From the NCBI GenBank assembly GCA_022592445.1, contig JABYQR010000072.1, forward strand, positions 85,759 to 149,758: 64,000 bases of DNA. Reading direction: 5' to 3'. A program made the translations under genes and the position numbers. The notes beneath the pieces were generated by a model. That model had not been told where the DNA came from, ran no database searches, and saw only the letters and a list, made by a program, of their open reading frames with translations. Source of the DNA: Cytidiella melzeri. Its lineage: Eukaryota; Basidiomycota; Agaricomycetes; Polyporales; Irpicaceae. Position 1 is the stretch's first letter; each line of letters begins with the position of its first letter. Positions 54,530-64,000 of this stretch are shown here, piece by piece.

Positions 54530-57500
54530 TCAGTGTGATGTTCTTGAGATATCCAGACCAATGTGTTTGCCTTCATCCCAGCTAAGATTGTATGTAGATG
54601 GATAGATTGTGCGAAGGAAAGCGGGGTCGGTCTGGGTATTGAATTCCCGAAAGTGCGAGCGGAGATCCGCGAAGAGTGAAGCTTTGATGACCCGGGGTGC
54701 TCCGGGGTTTGCTTTGTAGAAGTCGTCAATTGCTTCTTGACTATTCTCGAGGTTTTTTACTGGTTCCCAGCTATTGTGTCCATCTGAATACCCTTCCCAT
54801 TTGACAAGGAATTGCAATTTCTTCCAGCGTCCGTGTAGCCTGCTGTCTAGCACTTTTTCGACGACGTACTGTTCTTCTCCTTCTATGACGATAGGATCAG
54901 GAGGTGGAGGTACGTCTTTGCCGTTGTCGTGCCAGGGACTTAGACCGTTGATATGGAAGACGGGGTGGATTCGGAGATAGCTGGGTAGATCGAGTTTGTA
55001 ATCGAGATTGCCAATGCGTTCGATGACTTTGTATGGGCCGAGTTGTCGAGGACCGAGTTTAGGGGTAGCCTGGTAGATCTGGACGTTCTTAGCGTTTAGC
55101 CAGACCATGTCCCCTACTTGGAAGACGCGTGGAGAGCGCTTCTCAGACTCATAGAGTTGCTTCATCTTTTCTTTGCTTAGACGAAGAGCTGCTTCGGTCT
55201 CTTTGCGTACTCGAGCCATATTGTCAAGGCGCTCATCGAGTGATGGGATATTGCTTCGCTTGCCGACTGGTATGGTGAAGTCGGGGCGATATCCATAGAT
55301 GACTTCAAACGGTGTTTGGGAGTTACCCGCGTGTACTCGCGAGTTGAGTGCAAACTCAGCCGCTGGTAGATGATCGACCCAGTCGTCTTGTCGTTGCTGA
55401 CAGAATAGATGCAGATACTGTTCGATATCCTGGTTTTTGCGTTCGACTTTGCCATTTCCTTGCGGATGATAGGCAGTCGTAAAACCAGTCTCTATGCCCA
55501 GGCGGTGATAGAGCGCACGCATGAAGCGCGCTGCAAACTGGGGTCCTCGGTCGAAGAACACCTTCTTGGGAATGCCGTGAAGTTGGAATACTTCCTTGTA
55601 GTGTAGATTGGCAATCCCCTCAGCGTTAACCTTAGTGGTAGTAGGGATGATGTGCGTTTGATCGGAGTAATGGTCGACGTAGACCGCGATCGAATCAAAT
55701 CCCTTAGAGGGTGGCAGCTGAGTGATGAGATCTACTCCGACGTGTTCCCAAGGTCCAGCCGGAGTTTCCTGAGGCTGTAGTACTGCTTTAGGGTGTGGAG
55801 CTAACTTGTAGCGTTGGCAGCGATCACAACCTAGTACGTAAGTCTCGATGAAGGCATTCATCTTTGGCCACCAATAGTGTCGTGAGACTAGCTCTATGGT
55901 GCCGTGTTTGCCCGGATGACCAGCCGCGGGTGTGTCATGGCAAGATTTGACAATTTCGTAACGGAGCTCTTTGTTATTAGGGATATAGAGTTTTCCCTTG
56001 TAACAGATGAGTCCGTCACTCTCTTCCCATTCGAGTAAACCGCCGACAAGTTTGCGAGGACCCTTCTTTCGAAGGGTAGCAAGAGCTTGTGCGACTTCTG
56101 CTTCTTGTTCCGTGCATTCTCGGATCTTTGATTCGAGCGGAGAAGCAGTGGCAAGCGCACTGGTAGCGAGGATGCGGAAATGTTCCGGTTTCAGTACCAC
56201 CTGATCCTTGTTGTCTTCTTCGTCCGTGACAGCATGTGAGTGAAGACGAGAGAGAGGATCAGCGTGTATCATGGTACTACCGGGCTTGTGTACCAACACG
56301 AAGTCGAAGTCAGCCAAAAGTAATGACCAACGTGCTTGACGTCGAGTGAGGTGTTGCGCAGTTTTCCAGTACTGCAAGTTTGCGTGATCTGTCCAGATCT
56401 CAAACAGTTCCTTGAGCCCCTCAAGGTAATGGCGCCAATCTTTGAGAGCTTCGGTGATGGCTAACATCTCCCGATCAAAGATTTCGTAGTTACGCTCAGC
56501 TTCAGTCATAGATGCGAACCGGTAGGCGATAGGGTGATAGAATCCATCTTCCTTTGATTTCTGGGAGATGATTCCACTGGTCACATAGCCCGAGGCATCG
56601 ACTTCTAGACGTGTAGGGAGTTCAGGGTCCCAGACTGCCAAGATAGGCTTTGTGGTAAAGGCCTTCTTTAGTAACGTGAAGGCAGTCTCTTGTGCTGGAC
56701 CCCAGACGAAGGGTACGTCCTTCTTAGTCAGGTCGTGTAAAGGCCGTGCGTGCTTTGAGAAGTCCTGAATGAAGCAGCGGTAGAAGTTGGCAAACCCAAT
56801 GAACCCTCTAACTTCTTTGAGGTTCTTGGGTGTGGGCCACGTAGAAACTGCTTGGACTTTGACAGGGTCCATAGCTACTTCGCCGGCACGAATGATCAAC
56901 CCGAGGTATTCGATCTCAGATTTCTCAAATTCGCACTTTTCCGGCCGAAGGTAGAGGTCATGCTGCTGAAGTCGCTCGAGGACTTCATGTACAACCTTGC
57001 GGTGCTCTGTCAGGTTGTTGCTCCAGATCAAGATGTCATCTAGATAGACAGCCACCTTGCCCTCGGCGACGAGGTCGGCAAAGATGTTGTCCATCAGAGC
57101 TTGGAAGGTAGCGAGTGAGTTTGTGAGACCGAAGAACATGACCTTAGGTTCGAAGAGTCCTCGGTTGGTAACGAACGCCGCTTTGTACTCGTCTCCTTCT
57201 TTGATTCGGACATTGTGATATCCCCAACGAACATCGAATTTTGTGAAGATCTTTGCACCCTTGAGCTTGTTGATGATGTCAGTGGCAAGCGGTAGAGGGT
57301 AGCGGTTCTTTACAGTGATGTCATTGAGTTTTCTGTAGTCCTGAATAAGTCGGAGTTTGTTATCCTTCTTCTTGATAAAGAAGACTGGAGAAGCCATCGG
57401 AGACTTGGAAGGCGTGATGTAACCTTTGGATAGGTTCTCCTGGATGAACTTGTCAAGCTCGGCTTGTTCATTCAGGGGCATAGGGTAAACTTTCGATTTG

Positions 57501-58341
57501 ATGGTCTCAGGAGCGTCTGGTTTGAGATCAATCGAATGGTCCCAGGGCTGATGCTGGGGTAGCCGATTAGACTCTTCCTCAGAGAAGACTTTAGCGTGTC
57601 TATGGTACTCTGAGGGAACAATGTCTTCGAAGGAGCGATGAGCTTTAGCTTCGTTTGCTTCGGCAGCAAGCTTAGTAGAGTAGGTGAAGCCGGCCATACA
57701 CCAGACTTCGTCAGTGGTGTCTTGGATAATACCGGCTTTGACCCACTGCCTACGTTCTTTGCGATTACCGTCAACCTTCTGGAAAGGTTCGTCAGGAGAT
57801 TCTTCTGAGCCGCTCGGAATTGTCATTTCTCCTTTTTCCCAGTTGACGGTAGGGTTTACGCGCTTGAGCCATGGTAGCCCAAGAATGATGTCTTCTGGAC
57901 CTAAATCCGTGACGAGAAATTCTGCTTTTTCTGTGTGATCTCCAACTGTGAGTGTAAGGCGAACGAAGTGCGTTAATCCGCCAGCTTTATTCTTAGTTCC
58001 GTCAATGTTATGCAACGAGATAATCCTTTCGAGCGGGTGCTGAATAATCTTATGCTTCTTGACAAACTGGTGGCTGATGAATAAAGCCGTAGCTCCTGAA
58101 TCGATCATAGCAGGAACACGAATGCTTCTATTCAGACCTTTAACTAGTACATGTACACGGAAATGAGATGATAACTGATCTAGCAACGATATAGTACATG
58201 AGGAGATAGTAGATGACGGGCATGGAGTAGACGTTGTACACAAGGAAGACAAGGCAGAAGACGAGGAGGACGACGAAGGAGGCAGGGACAGGGTATCTGG
58301 GGGACTCGCAGCTGCGGCTGTGTCACGAGTCCGTTTTAAAA
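54530..58341 (-). CDS. Pol of gypsy A: protease, RT, RNase H, integrase, chromodomain
   Basis: First ATG 58252; the frame is open back to the gag stop, so it is probably entered by a -1 shift there. Order by residue from 58252: protease near 50 (MIDSGATALFI), RT 270-420 (KLRLIQDYRKLN, FTKFDVRWGYHN, VYLDDILIW), RNase H 540-660 (EVDASGYVTSG, EMLAITEALKD, IHADPLSRLH). Integrase zinc finger HDTPAAGHPGKHGTIELV with CDRCQ near 780. Catalytic core VDLITQLP, FFDRGPQFAARF and NGKVERKNQDIEQY (Asp, Asp, Glu). GPY/F-type region GPRQLGPYKVIE, then chromodomain near 1125-1185 (QYVVEKVLDSR, QFLVKWEGYSDGHNSWEP). No stop or frameshift in 1240 codons; all catalytic residues are present. The chromodomain probably guides integration to methylated histones. 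The stop is at 54530, 165 bp before the 3' LTR. Confidence 0.95.
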
Positions 58342-59583
58342 AACCGCATTGATTTTGGCTGCCATTTCATCCATTTGCTTCTTTTGGATGTCAAGCATGT
58401 CCTTGAGTGCCGCAATCTTAGCATCCTTGTCATTGGATGCCTCTTGCTTCGCCGGGGTAGTGGTCGACAAGGTCGGGGAGGTAGCAGCAACTTTTTGTCC
58501 CTTAGGGACGCCTTGAAGTCGTTTCAGGCAAACAGCCCCCCAGTGACCGGTACCACTGCAGTGGTTGCAGACCGGGTCGTCTGGGTGCTTCGAGTCCCTC
58601 TTCTTGTGACTCTCAGATCCACAAACCGAGCAGCACTTGCTCATCTCCTTCTTCCATTTCTGGAAGATCTCCTGTTTGCCCAGACCCGCAAAGAGCAAGT
58701 TGAACGAGGCAGAGAAGCGGGACGCGTCAATCTCCATGGCATTGGGATCACGGAACACTTGCTGATGGGACTTGCCATGTCCTGATGAGCTGTCCACCAT
58801 GACCTTGCCGGTGCTGTTGCGGAGGTCGGCAAGTTGAGCATCGACCACTTTGCATTGGTCCTTGAGTGCGTCGTAGGTGGCGGCGCGGGTTTGGAAGTAC
58901 GAGACGCGTTGCAAGTACTCGGTGCTCAAGCTCAACTTGAGGCGATCGAAGAGGTCCTGCTGGCTCCAGCCAGTGCGAGGGGCCCATGTCTCAAACTCGG
59001 AGATGTGGGCGGCGAAGGTCTTGTTGCCTTGCTTCATGTTGGCGATCTTCGTCTTGGCCTCCATGGCAGCGTCTATAGGCTCGAATTTGGCTTTGAAAGC
59101 CTCGATAAATGTATCCCAGCTATTGCGAAAAGCTGGTTTGCTACTGGCCAGCTCCTCAATATGAGGGCGAGCCCAGTCAGCAGCGTCGTCCTGCATGAAC
59201 GACAGGGCGCTGGTGATGAGTTTATGAGGATCGAAGATCCTCGCGCCGTTGTTATCCAGCCAGACTTGTCCTTGGGCATCCTGCTGGAAGAATGCTTTGC
59301 CCTGATTCTGCGCCCAGACGATGAACGCGTGTCGGAAGAGCCTGGCTTCTGACGAGGTTTTCCCCTTAAAGGAGACCGGCTTCTCGACGATACTCCGTTC
59401 CCTGGGGCCGTGAGTAGCAGCGACAACTGCTGGCGTCTGTGCGGCGGCGAGTGCAGCCACCTGATTGGTAAGGTCAACCATCCTTTGTGTCAAGACGCCC
59501 AACATATTTAGGACGTCTTGCTGGCTCAGATTGGCGACTGGGGCAGCTGGGGCAGCAGGGGCGGCGGGCTGGTTGGGATCCAT
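58336..59583 (-). CDS. Gag of gypsy A
   Basis: Capsid/nucleocapsid precursor. ATG 59583 (MDPNQPAAPAAP) is preferred over the in-frame ATG at 59619. It has a coiled-coil-like N terminus (QQDVLNMLGVLTQRMVDLTN) and a retrotransposon gag core (FRHAFIVWAQNQGKAFF, DDAADWARPHIEEL, WDTFIEAFKAKF). A Cys-rich piece CCSVCGSESHKKRD is followed by the CCHC knuckle CNHCSGTGHWGAVC. It ends in a charged helix (KDAKIAALKDMLDIQKKQMD). The stop TAA lies in a T6A4 run (58334-58343), where a -1 slip would enter the pol frame. Confidence 0.9.
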   Translation of the reverse strand: MDPNQPAAPAAPAAPVANLSQQDVLNMLGVLTQRMVDLTNQVAALAAAQTPAVVAATHGPRERSIVEKPVSFKGKTSSEARLFRHAFIVWAQNQGKAFFQQDAQGQVWLDNNGARIFDPHKLITSALSFMQDDAADWARPHIEELASSKPAFRNSWDTFIEAFKAKFEPIDAAMEAKTKIANMKQGNKTFAAHISEFETWAPRTGWSQQDLFDRLKLSLSTEYLQRVSYFQTRAATYDALKDQCKVVDAQLADLRNSTGKVMVDSSSGHGKSHQQVFRDPNAMEIDASRFSASFNLLFAGLGKQEIFQKWKKEMSKCCSVCGSESHKKRDSKHPDDPVCNHCSGTGHWGAVCLKRLQGVPKGQKVAATSPTLSTTTPAKQEASNDKDAKIAALKDMLDIQKKQMDEMAAKINAVF

Positions 59584-59657
59584 GTCGTTTTTGGTGATGA
59601 GGAGGAGAAATGTATGCAATTATTACAAGATGTAGTGGGCAACAAACTGTGGACTGT

Positions 59658-60384
59658 CTAGATCCACTCGAAGTAGCTATCGTTATTAACTACGTTAAGT
59701 TGCGCAAGAACTTTGCTATAGTTCTTGCGAAGTTGCTTAAACGAGACTTTCCCAATTGCTTTGCAACCCCAGTCTAGGAGTTGCCACTCGCGGTCGGCTG
59801 TGACAGGTGCAAGCTTGTCAAGTCGGTTAAGGAAGCGATTGACTTTGTTGACGAGGTGGAGTAGCGCACGACGATGGTCGGGGTCTGCGCAGTTGAGAAG
59901 TTCTTGTAGCTCTGTTAAAGCTTGCAAGCGGGTACGGACAGCGGTAAGCTTCGGCTTGAAGATGCCGATGAGGTCAACCGGTGATAACTTCTTGAAGTCT
60001 ATCAGTACCGGTTTGGGTGCAGCGGGAGCGGGAGTGGGCGGAGGAGTTTGGCAAGTCACTCAGCGAGAGTCGGCTTGTGAGTTTGTTGCTCAGCAAGAGT
60101 GCGAGCACGTTCCTCGGCTACACGTTCTCCGTATGCTCGGGCAGAAGCGCGAAGTTGTCGATTTTCCTTGTAAGAGGGGACGGTGAGGGTGATGCCTTTG
60201 ACAGGCGGCTTCTTTGATACGTACTTCGGACGTTGACGAGGTCTTTGTCAGACCAGCGATGAGGTTGACCGCTCGTACGCTTGGCAGCGAGAGCGTCGAG
60301 GAAAGATGGGGGGAGGCACCTCTTGAGCTGAGGCTCGTTCGTAGAGAGGTCCTTGGAAAAACGGGTGCGCGTGTCCTTAGGCAC
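59658..60384 (-). CDS. Accessory ORF region upstream of gag in gypsy A, unknown function
   Basis: Three coding-like pieces in three frames lie between the 5' LTR leader and gag. Piece 1 (MPKDTRTRFSKDLSTNE) starts at 60384. Piece 2 in the middle contains KYVSKKPPVKGI and ASARAYGERVAEERARTL and stops near 60065. Piece 3 (TCQTPPPTPAPAAPKP, LTELQELLNCADPDHRRALL, EWQLLDWGCKAIGKVSF) ends at 59658. A GT-AG intron 60059-60224 would join pieces 1 and 3 in frame (187 codons); alternatively two indels broke a longer protein. No known domain recognised. Chromoviruses usually start with gag, so an extra gene here is unusual. Confidence 0.5.
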
Positions 60385-60529
60385 TGAACAACGCAGGGGG
60401 TAGAAACGGACGACGTAAGTAGTAGCTCAACGGTATGGAAAGACCGGAGACGTACTCGTCAAACAGGAATAAACTTTTTTAAACGGTGGGAATGGGGGAA
60501 CCCAGGGTTTCACAACGATCTCGACCTAA
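60385..60529 (-). other. Leader of gypsy A
   Basis: Untranslated leader; the primer-binding site AGGTCGAGAT (minus strand, 60518-60527) is two bases from the LTR. Confidence 0.6.
60518..60527 (-). other. Self-priming primer-binding site, gypsy A
   Basis: AGGTCGAGAT on the minus strand. The exact reverse complement ATCTCGACCT lies in the LTR at 60735-60744 (minus strand), 34 nt after the TATA box start. No TGG-starting tRNA match was seen at this place. Confidence 0.62.
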
Positions 60530-61284
60530 TGACACGGAGACAAGGCTCGACGTGACAGACAGGGACACGAAGTGGATATCGACGAGGAGGTGGTGGCAGG
60601 CGTGTAGCACAATGCTCTCACCAGCTATCAGACTTTATACAAGTTGTCTAGCCCAGTAAAGACCAAGTTAGTATTGGTACTACCAGCTATGTAGTACAGA
60701 GGGGGTGTGCTTACCTAGCCCAGTAAAGACCAAGAGGTCGAGATGGGGGCTAGGAGCGTACATGCAGCAGTATATATAGACTTCAGGGACCTGCGCACAG
60801 ACCATGTTGAGGGCAGGCTTTGCAAGAAGCCGTGTGAACGAAGAACAAAAGAACTACCTAAAGGAGAACAATAGCTATTGTCTTGACCTTGCCAAGAACT
60901 CTACCCGTGAGAGAATCTATCTAAAAGGAGACCAACTATTGTATTCCATTCTCACACCTGTGAGAACATCCTTCCATAAAGAGAACAATAGGGAAAGAAC
61001 AAAAGGAGCCCATGTGGACGTCATTTATGACTCAAACCCTAGCTATGGGCTGAACCATGTGTCTGTAGCCATGTGGTCTTACTTAAGCTAAGTCACATGC
61101 CAGTGTGACGTAGTAGCAAGTAATGTGACCGTGTGGAGCGTCTAAGCCACGTGATACGGGCGCTTAATAGACGTGCAAAGGAGTTTGTGCAGAGAAGGTT
61201 GCAACTGAGCTGCAGCCCGGAGTTTTACAGATAAAAACAAGAGGTAAATTGCGAAAATTAAGGGCTAGTCAGGCCATCCATGAC
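60530..61284 (-). repeat. 5' LTR of gypsy A
   Basis: 755 bp, near-identical to 53606-54364. Confidence 0.92.
60771..60778 (-). promoter_or_regulatory. TATA box of gypsy A LTR
   Basis: TATATATA, read on the minus strand; 34 nt upstream of the self-priming stretch. Confidence 0.6.
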
Positions 61285-61556
61285 ATGACGCTCCTAGAGC
61301 TGATCAGAGCAGGGGTTGGCATTATGCCAACATGATGAAAGTGTGCCTCCCCACAGGCGATAGTGGTGTCTGGTGTCAGACAGCTCGTTATAAGAGCTAG
61401 ACAACAGGACTAGAAACCCATGAGTGCCTAGGCACGAAGACGGGTAACTTGTTCTGGCCAGACTTAGGGTCAGTGTAATACTGATCCGCCAACCATTTGC
61501 TGCATGGGTGGAACCATGACGGAGATCCTTACACCACCGGACCTGGAGAGAGACTC
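61285..61556. other. Probable right part of the gypsy B (plus) leader
   Basis: Non-coding DNA between the gypsy A target duplication and the inverted family B LTR. No gene seen. Confidence 0.45.
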
Positions 61557-62270
61557 TGTAACAGTAAGGTTACTACTCACCAGATAAGTTGATAAACTTG
61601 GGGAGATAGTGTGTAATAGAGAGTTAGAGTGGTGGTGAGCGAAGTACTGGTGGGTACTGAGTAGTCCTGGTTCAACAGAGTGGATAAGACTGAGGGGATA
61701 TGCCCTCAGGAGTGCCTCTATATATACATGAAGGGGAGGACCCCAGGTACTACCTTAAGACCCCTAATACCTACATGAGTAAGCGAAGTAATCTACCTTA
61801 CTAAGCATGCCCTATGCCCTAGTGGTGCCACTTCAATAATCAACCAATAGCAATTGTCCCCATGACCTGACCCCATGACCCAGCTCCAAGGCTAGACTTG
61901 TTCTAGCTTGTTCTAAGACAAGGCTAGACTTTTCCAGAAGGTTCTAAGAACTATGACATCATCTAATGGAATGTTCTATACTATGACATCATAGTTCCAG
62001 CATGTTCCACAATGTTCCAGAGAGTTCTATCATGTGATACACAGATAAGGAAAGGAGCGCATCAGCGCATCAGAGACAGAAGGCGCATCAGCGCATCAAT
62101 TGATAGGCACTGAGAATAAGCGCCGGAATAGGCGCCAGATAAGCGCTGGATAAGCGCCTAAATAGACGCCGGATAAGCGCTGGATAAGCGCTTGACAAGC
62201 GCTTAAATATTCCCAATAATACCGTTGCCTGGTAAGGCAAGTCTTGTAGAAACATTGAAAATCTGTGACA
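61557..62270 (-). repeat. 3' LTR of a gypsy family B element in minus orientation
   Basis: Reverse complement starts TGTCACAG and ends CTGTTACA, 714 bp, homologous to 52690-53403. Preceded on the minus strand by the polypurine tract AAGAAGGGGGGGTAA (62271-62285), which fixes it as a 3' LTR. Confidence 0.9.
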
Positions 62271-62506
62271 TTACCCCCCCTTCTTGCTTTGAACTCCGTG
62301 CAAAGAGTTTTGAACGAACACCTTGGTCATTGAGTCCATTTTTTCACCATTGTCAAGAGGGTGCCTAAGCAGTTCCGAGTGACTCTAGCGGCTTCTACCG
62401 ACGCCCCTGACGGGGTTCACACCTCATTGGCTGATGGTAGTCTAGTCCGTACCCTCCTCGGTTGCGTCATTGGATCGTGGATGATCCTTGGTGTGTTGTT
62501 CGTGAC

Positions 62507-64000
62507 TTATACACAGTAAATCGTAGCTGAGCGAATAGCTCGGGGATGATCGTCGTAGAATTTCTTGATCGCTTCTTGAGCGTGCGTGATGTTTTCTACA
62601 GGTTCCCACGTGTCGTCGTTTGGTCCGTAGCCTTTCCAGCGTATGTAATACTGAAGCTTTTTGGCACGACCTGTACGTCTTGACTTGAGAATCTTCTCGA
62701 CTTCGTATTCTTCTTCTCCGTCGATGATATCTGGCGGAGGCATCTCCAGCTTTTGGCCTTCGAATTCAGGTTCGTTGTACGGTACCAACTTGCTTGCATG
62801 GAATACAGGGTGTATCCTTGGTGAACGTTCGGGCCATTCCAGTCTGAATGTGACCGGCGAGAGCTTTTCAGCAATCTTGAATGGGCCATAGTACTTGGCT
62901 GACAGCTTATGTCCAGATTTTTGGTAGTCTCTCAGATCTAGCATGACCTGATCGCCTTCTTTGAAGGGGACCTTCTGGACGTGCTTGTCATAGTACCATT
63001 TCATGCGTTCCGCCGCAAGTTGTAACGCCGCCTTAGCATGCTCTTGAGCTTGCAAGCAGTTCCACATGATGTCATTCATGTCAGACCTTTTCAGGTCCTT
63101 AGTGAGCGTTGGACCAGCTCTAGGGTGTCTGCCGTATTCGAGGTAGAAAGGCGAGTGCTTAGTTCCCTCGTGCGCTGCATTGTTGTATGCGAACTCAGCC
63201 GAACTGAGCAGTCTAGCCCAGTCGTCATGTAGTTGATCAACGTAACAACGCAGATACTGTTCGAGCGTTTGATTAACTCGTTCAGTTTGACCATCAGTCT
63301 GCGGATGATATGCAGTAGTCATTGTAGATTCTATCCCTAGCATTTTACACCATTCCTGGAATAAATCTGCTGCGAATTGTGGACCTCGGTCGGAAATGAT
63401 TTGCAAAGGTAACCCGTGAAGGGTCCAGACTCTCTCATAGAGTAGAGCTGCAAGATCTTTTGCCGAGAACTCGTTTACAATAGGGAAGAAGTGCGCCCTT
63501 TTAGTGAGGCGGTCTACGACTACGCAGATAGCATTGAAGCCATCAGACTCCGGTAACTGAGTAATCAAGTCGACAGTCATGATATCCCATGGTTCGGCCG
63601 GAACCGGATTAGGGATGAGTGGTCCATAAGGCTGTTGCGGACGAGTCTTCATCCGCTGACATGTGTCACAGCCTGTCACGTATTTTTTGACATCAGTGGT
63701 TAAACCTGGCCACCAGTAGTTTCTCGAGATCAGTTCGTACGTTTTCCATCTGCCAGGATGTCCGGCAGAAGGTAGATCGTGATGCATCTGGATGATTTGG
63801 CGTCTCAGATCTAATTTCTGATCTTTGGGGATGTAGACTTTTCCACGGTATAGGAGTAATCCGTTCTCAAAATTCCATTCCTCTAGTGATTTCTTGAACT
63901 CCCTAGGACCAGAGTTAAGTAACTGCTGATAGTCCTTGGTAACTTCGTCGTTCATGAGTGCTTCCTTGACCCGTCTTAGGATTTCATCATCGTTGATAGG
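62507..64000 (-). CDS. Pol of gypsy family B, integrase and chromodomain part, runs off right edge
   Basis: Open from the right edge to the stop at 62507. The integrase zinc finger is HHDLPSAGHPGRWKTYELI with CDTCQRMK. The catalytic core is VDLITQLP, ISDRGPQFAADLF and DGQTERVNQTLEQYL (Asp, Asp, Glu). The C-terminal part has the GPFKIAEKL (GPY/F-like) segment, then IHPVFHASKL. The chromodomain is EYEVEKILKSRRTGRAKKL, then YYIRWKGYGPNDDTWEP. Same domain order as gypsy A but clearly a different family. No lesion in the visible part, so the copy may be intact. Confidence 0.93.
   Translation of the reverse strand, partial: PINDDEILRRVKEALMNDEVTKDYQQLLNSGPREFKKSLEEWNFENGLLLYRGKVYIPKDQKLDLRRQIIQMHHDLPSAGHPGRWKTYELISRNYWWPGLTTDVKKYVTGCDTCQRMKTRPQQPYGPLIPNPVPAEPWDIMTVDLITQLPESDGFNAICVVVDRLTKRAHFFPIVNEFSAKDLAALLYERVWTLHGLPLQIISDRGPQFAADLFQEWCKMLGIESTMTTAYHPQTDGQTERVNQTLEQYLRCYVDQLHDDWARLLSSAEFAYNNAAHEGTKHSPFYLEYGRHPRAGPTLTKDLKRSDMNDIMWNCLQAQEHAKAALQLAAERMKWYYDKHVQKVPFKEGDQVMLDLRDYQKSGHKLSAKYYGPFKIAEKLSPVTFRLEWPERSPRIHPVFHASKLVPYNEPEFEGQKLEMPPPDIIDGEEEYEVEKILKSRRTGRAKKLQYYIRWKGYGPNDDTWEPVENITHAQEAIKKFYDDHPRAIRSATIYCV

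Larger units (their letters stand above)
53606..61284 (-). mobile_element. Ty3/gypsy chromovirus (gypsy A), near-intact
   Basis: LTRs 53606-54364 (3') and 60530-61284 (5'), with about ten differences noticed, some of them 1-bp indels. Flanks are CGACG and TGACG, a 5-bp target duplication with one CpG-type change. Primer-binding site 60518-60527; polypurine tract AGGAGGGGGGTAA next to 54365. Gag, then Pol with protease, RT, RNase H, integrase and chromodomain, plus an extra ORF region before gag. Confidence 0.95.
61557..64000 (-). mobile_element. Ty3/gypsy chromovirus family B (minus), right part outside window
   Basis: 3' LTR, polypurine tract and the C-terminal half of Pol are present; the element continues beyond the right edge. 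Confidence 0.93.

Overview
This is nuclear DNA of a filamentous fungus, most likely a mushroom-forming basidiomycete (Agaricomycetes). The host genes are split by many introns of about 45-70 nt, and the elements (DIRS-like, MULE, hAT, Tc1, Ty1/copia, chromodomain Ty3/gypsy) are typical of that group. No species can be named from the sequence alone. Five intact or edge-cut host genes plus two RBR paralogues and one RBR remnant lie in roughly 48 kb of nested transposable elements.

Layout. 1-1357: 5' part of an eIF2D (TMA64-like) gene, minus strand. 1627-4028: complete CTP synthase, minus. 4205-9690: a DIRS-like tyrosine-recombinase retrotransposon (gag, RT/RNase H, YR; minus) inserted between CTP synthase and its divergent neighbour. 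9780-11968 and 12449-14745: tandem paralogous RBR-type E3 ubiquitin ligases, plus strand. 15278-22802: a hAT transposon with an exact 8-bp target duplication, carrying a MULE (15379-18644) that itself carries a Tc1/mariner remnant (15675-16317). 22943-32776: MULE copy 1, split by a decayed copia (26902-32710). 33112-34594: COP9 signalosome subunit 5 (CSN5). 34633-39468: MULE copy 2, inserted 38 bp upstream of the CSN5 start codon and carrying a solo LTR. 39897-41536: a conserved-looking hypothetical gene. 41999-42121: the last exon of a third RBR gene, cut by copia 3 (about 42122 to 52689). Copia 3 contains copia 2 (42584-48828, itself hit by a solo LTR) and is interrupted at 52690 by a gypsy family B element in plus orientation. 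That element is in turn interrupted by gypsy A (53606-61284, chromovirus) and by a second family B element in minus orientation (61557 to beyond 64000).

How it fits together. Target-site duplications were read for hAT (8 bp), three MULE insertions (9 bp each), Tc1 (TA), copia 1 and 2 and two solo LTRs (5 bp each), so most element borders are exact. Coding decay repeatedly takes the form CGA to TGA, i.e. C-to-T at CpG, in MULE, hAT and copia 3; this fits methylation-linked deamination or a RIP-like process acting on repeats. Both gypsy families appear to use Tf1-type self-priming: a stretch about 34 nt downstream of the LTR TATA box is the exact reverse complement of the primer-binding site. 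The three copia elements instead carry a primer-binding site matching the anticodon arm of initiator tRNA-Met. Two elements sit at the 5' ends of host genes (DIRS before RBR1, MULE 2 before CSN5), and an LTR-like sequence lies directly upstream of the MULE transposase gene. I see no rRNA, tRNA or CRISPR array.
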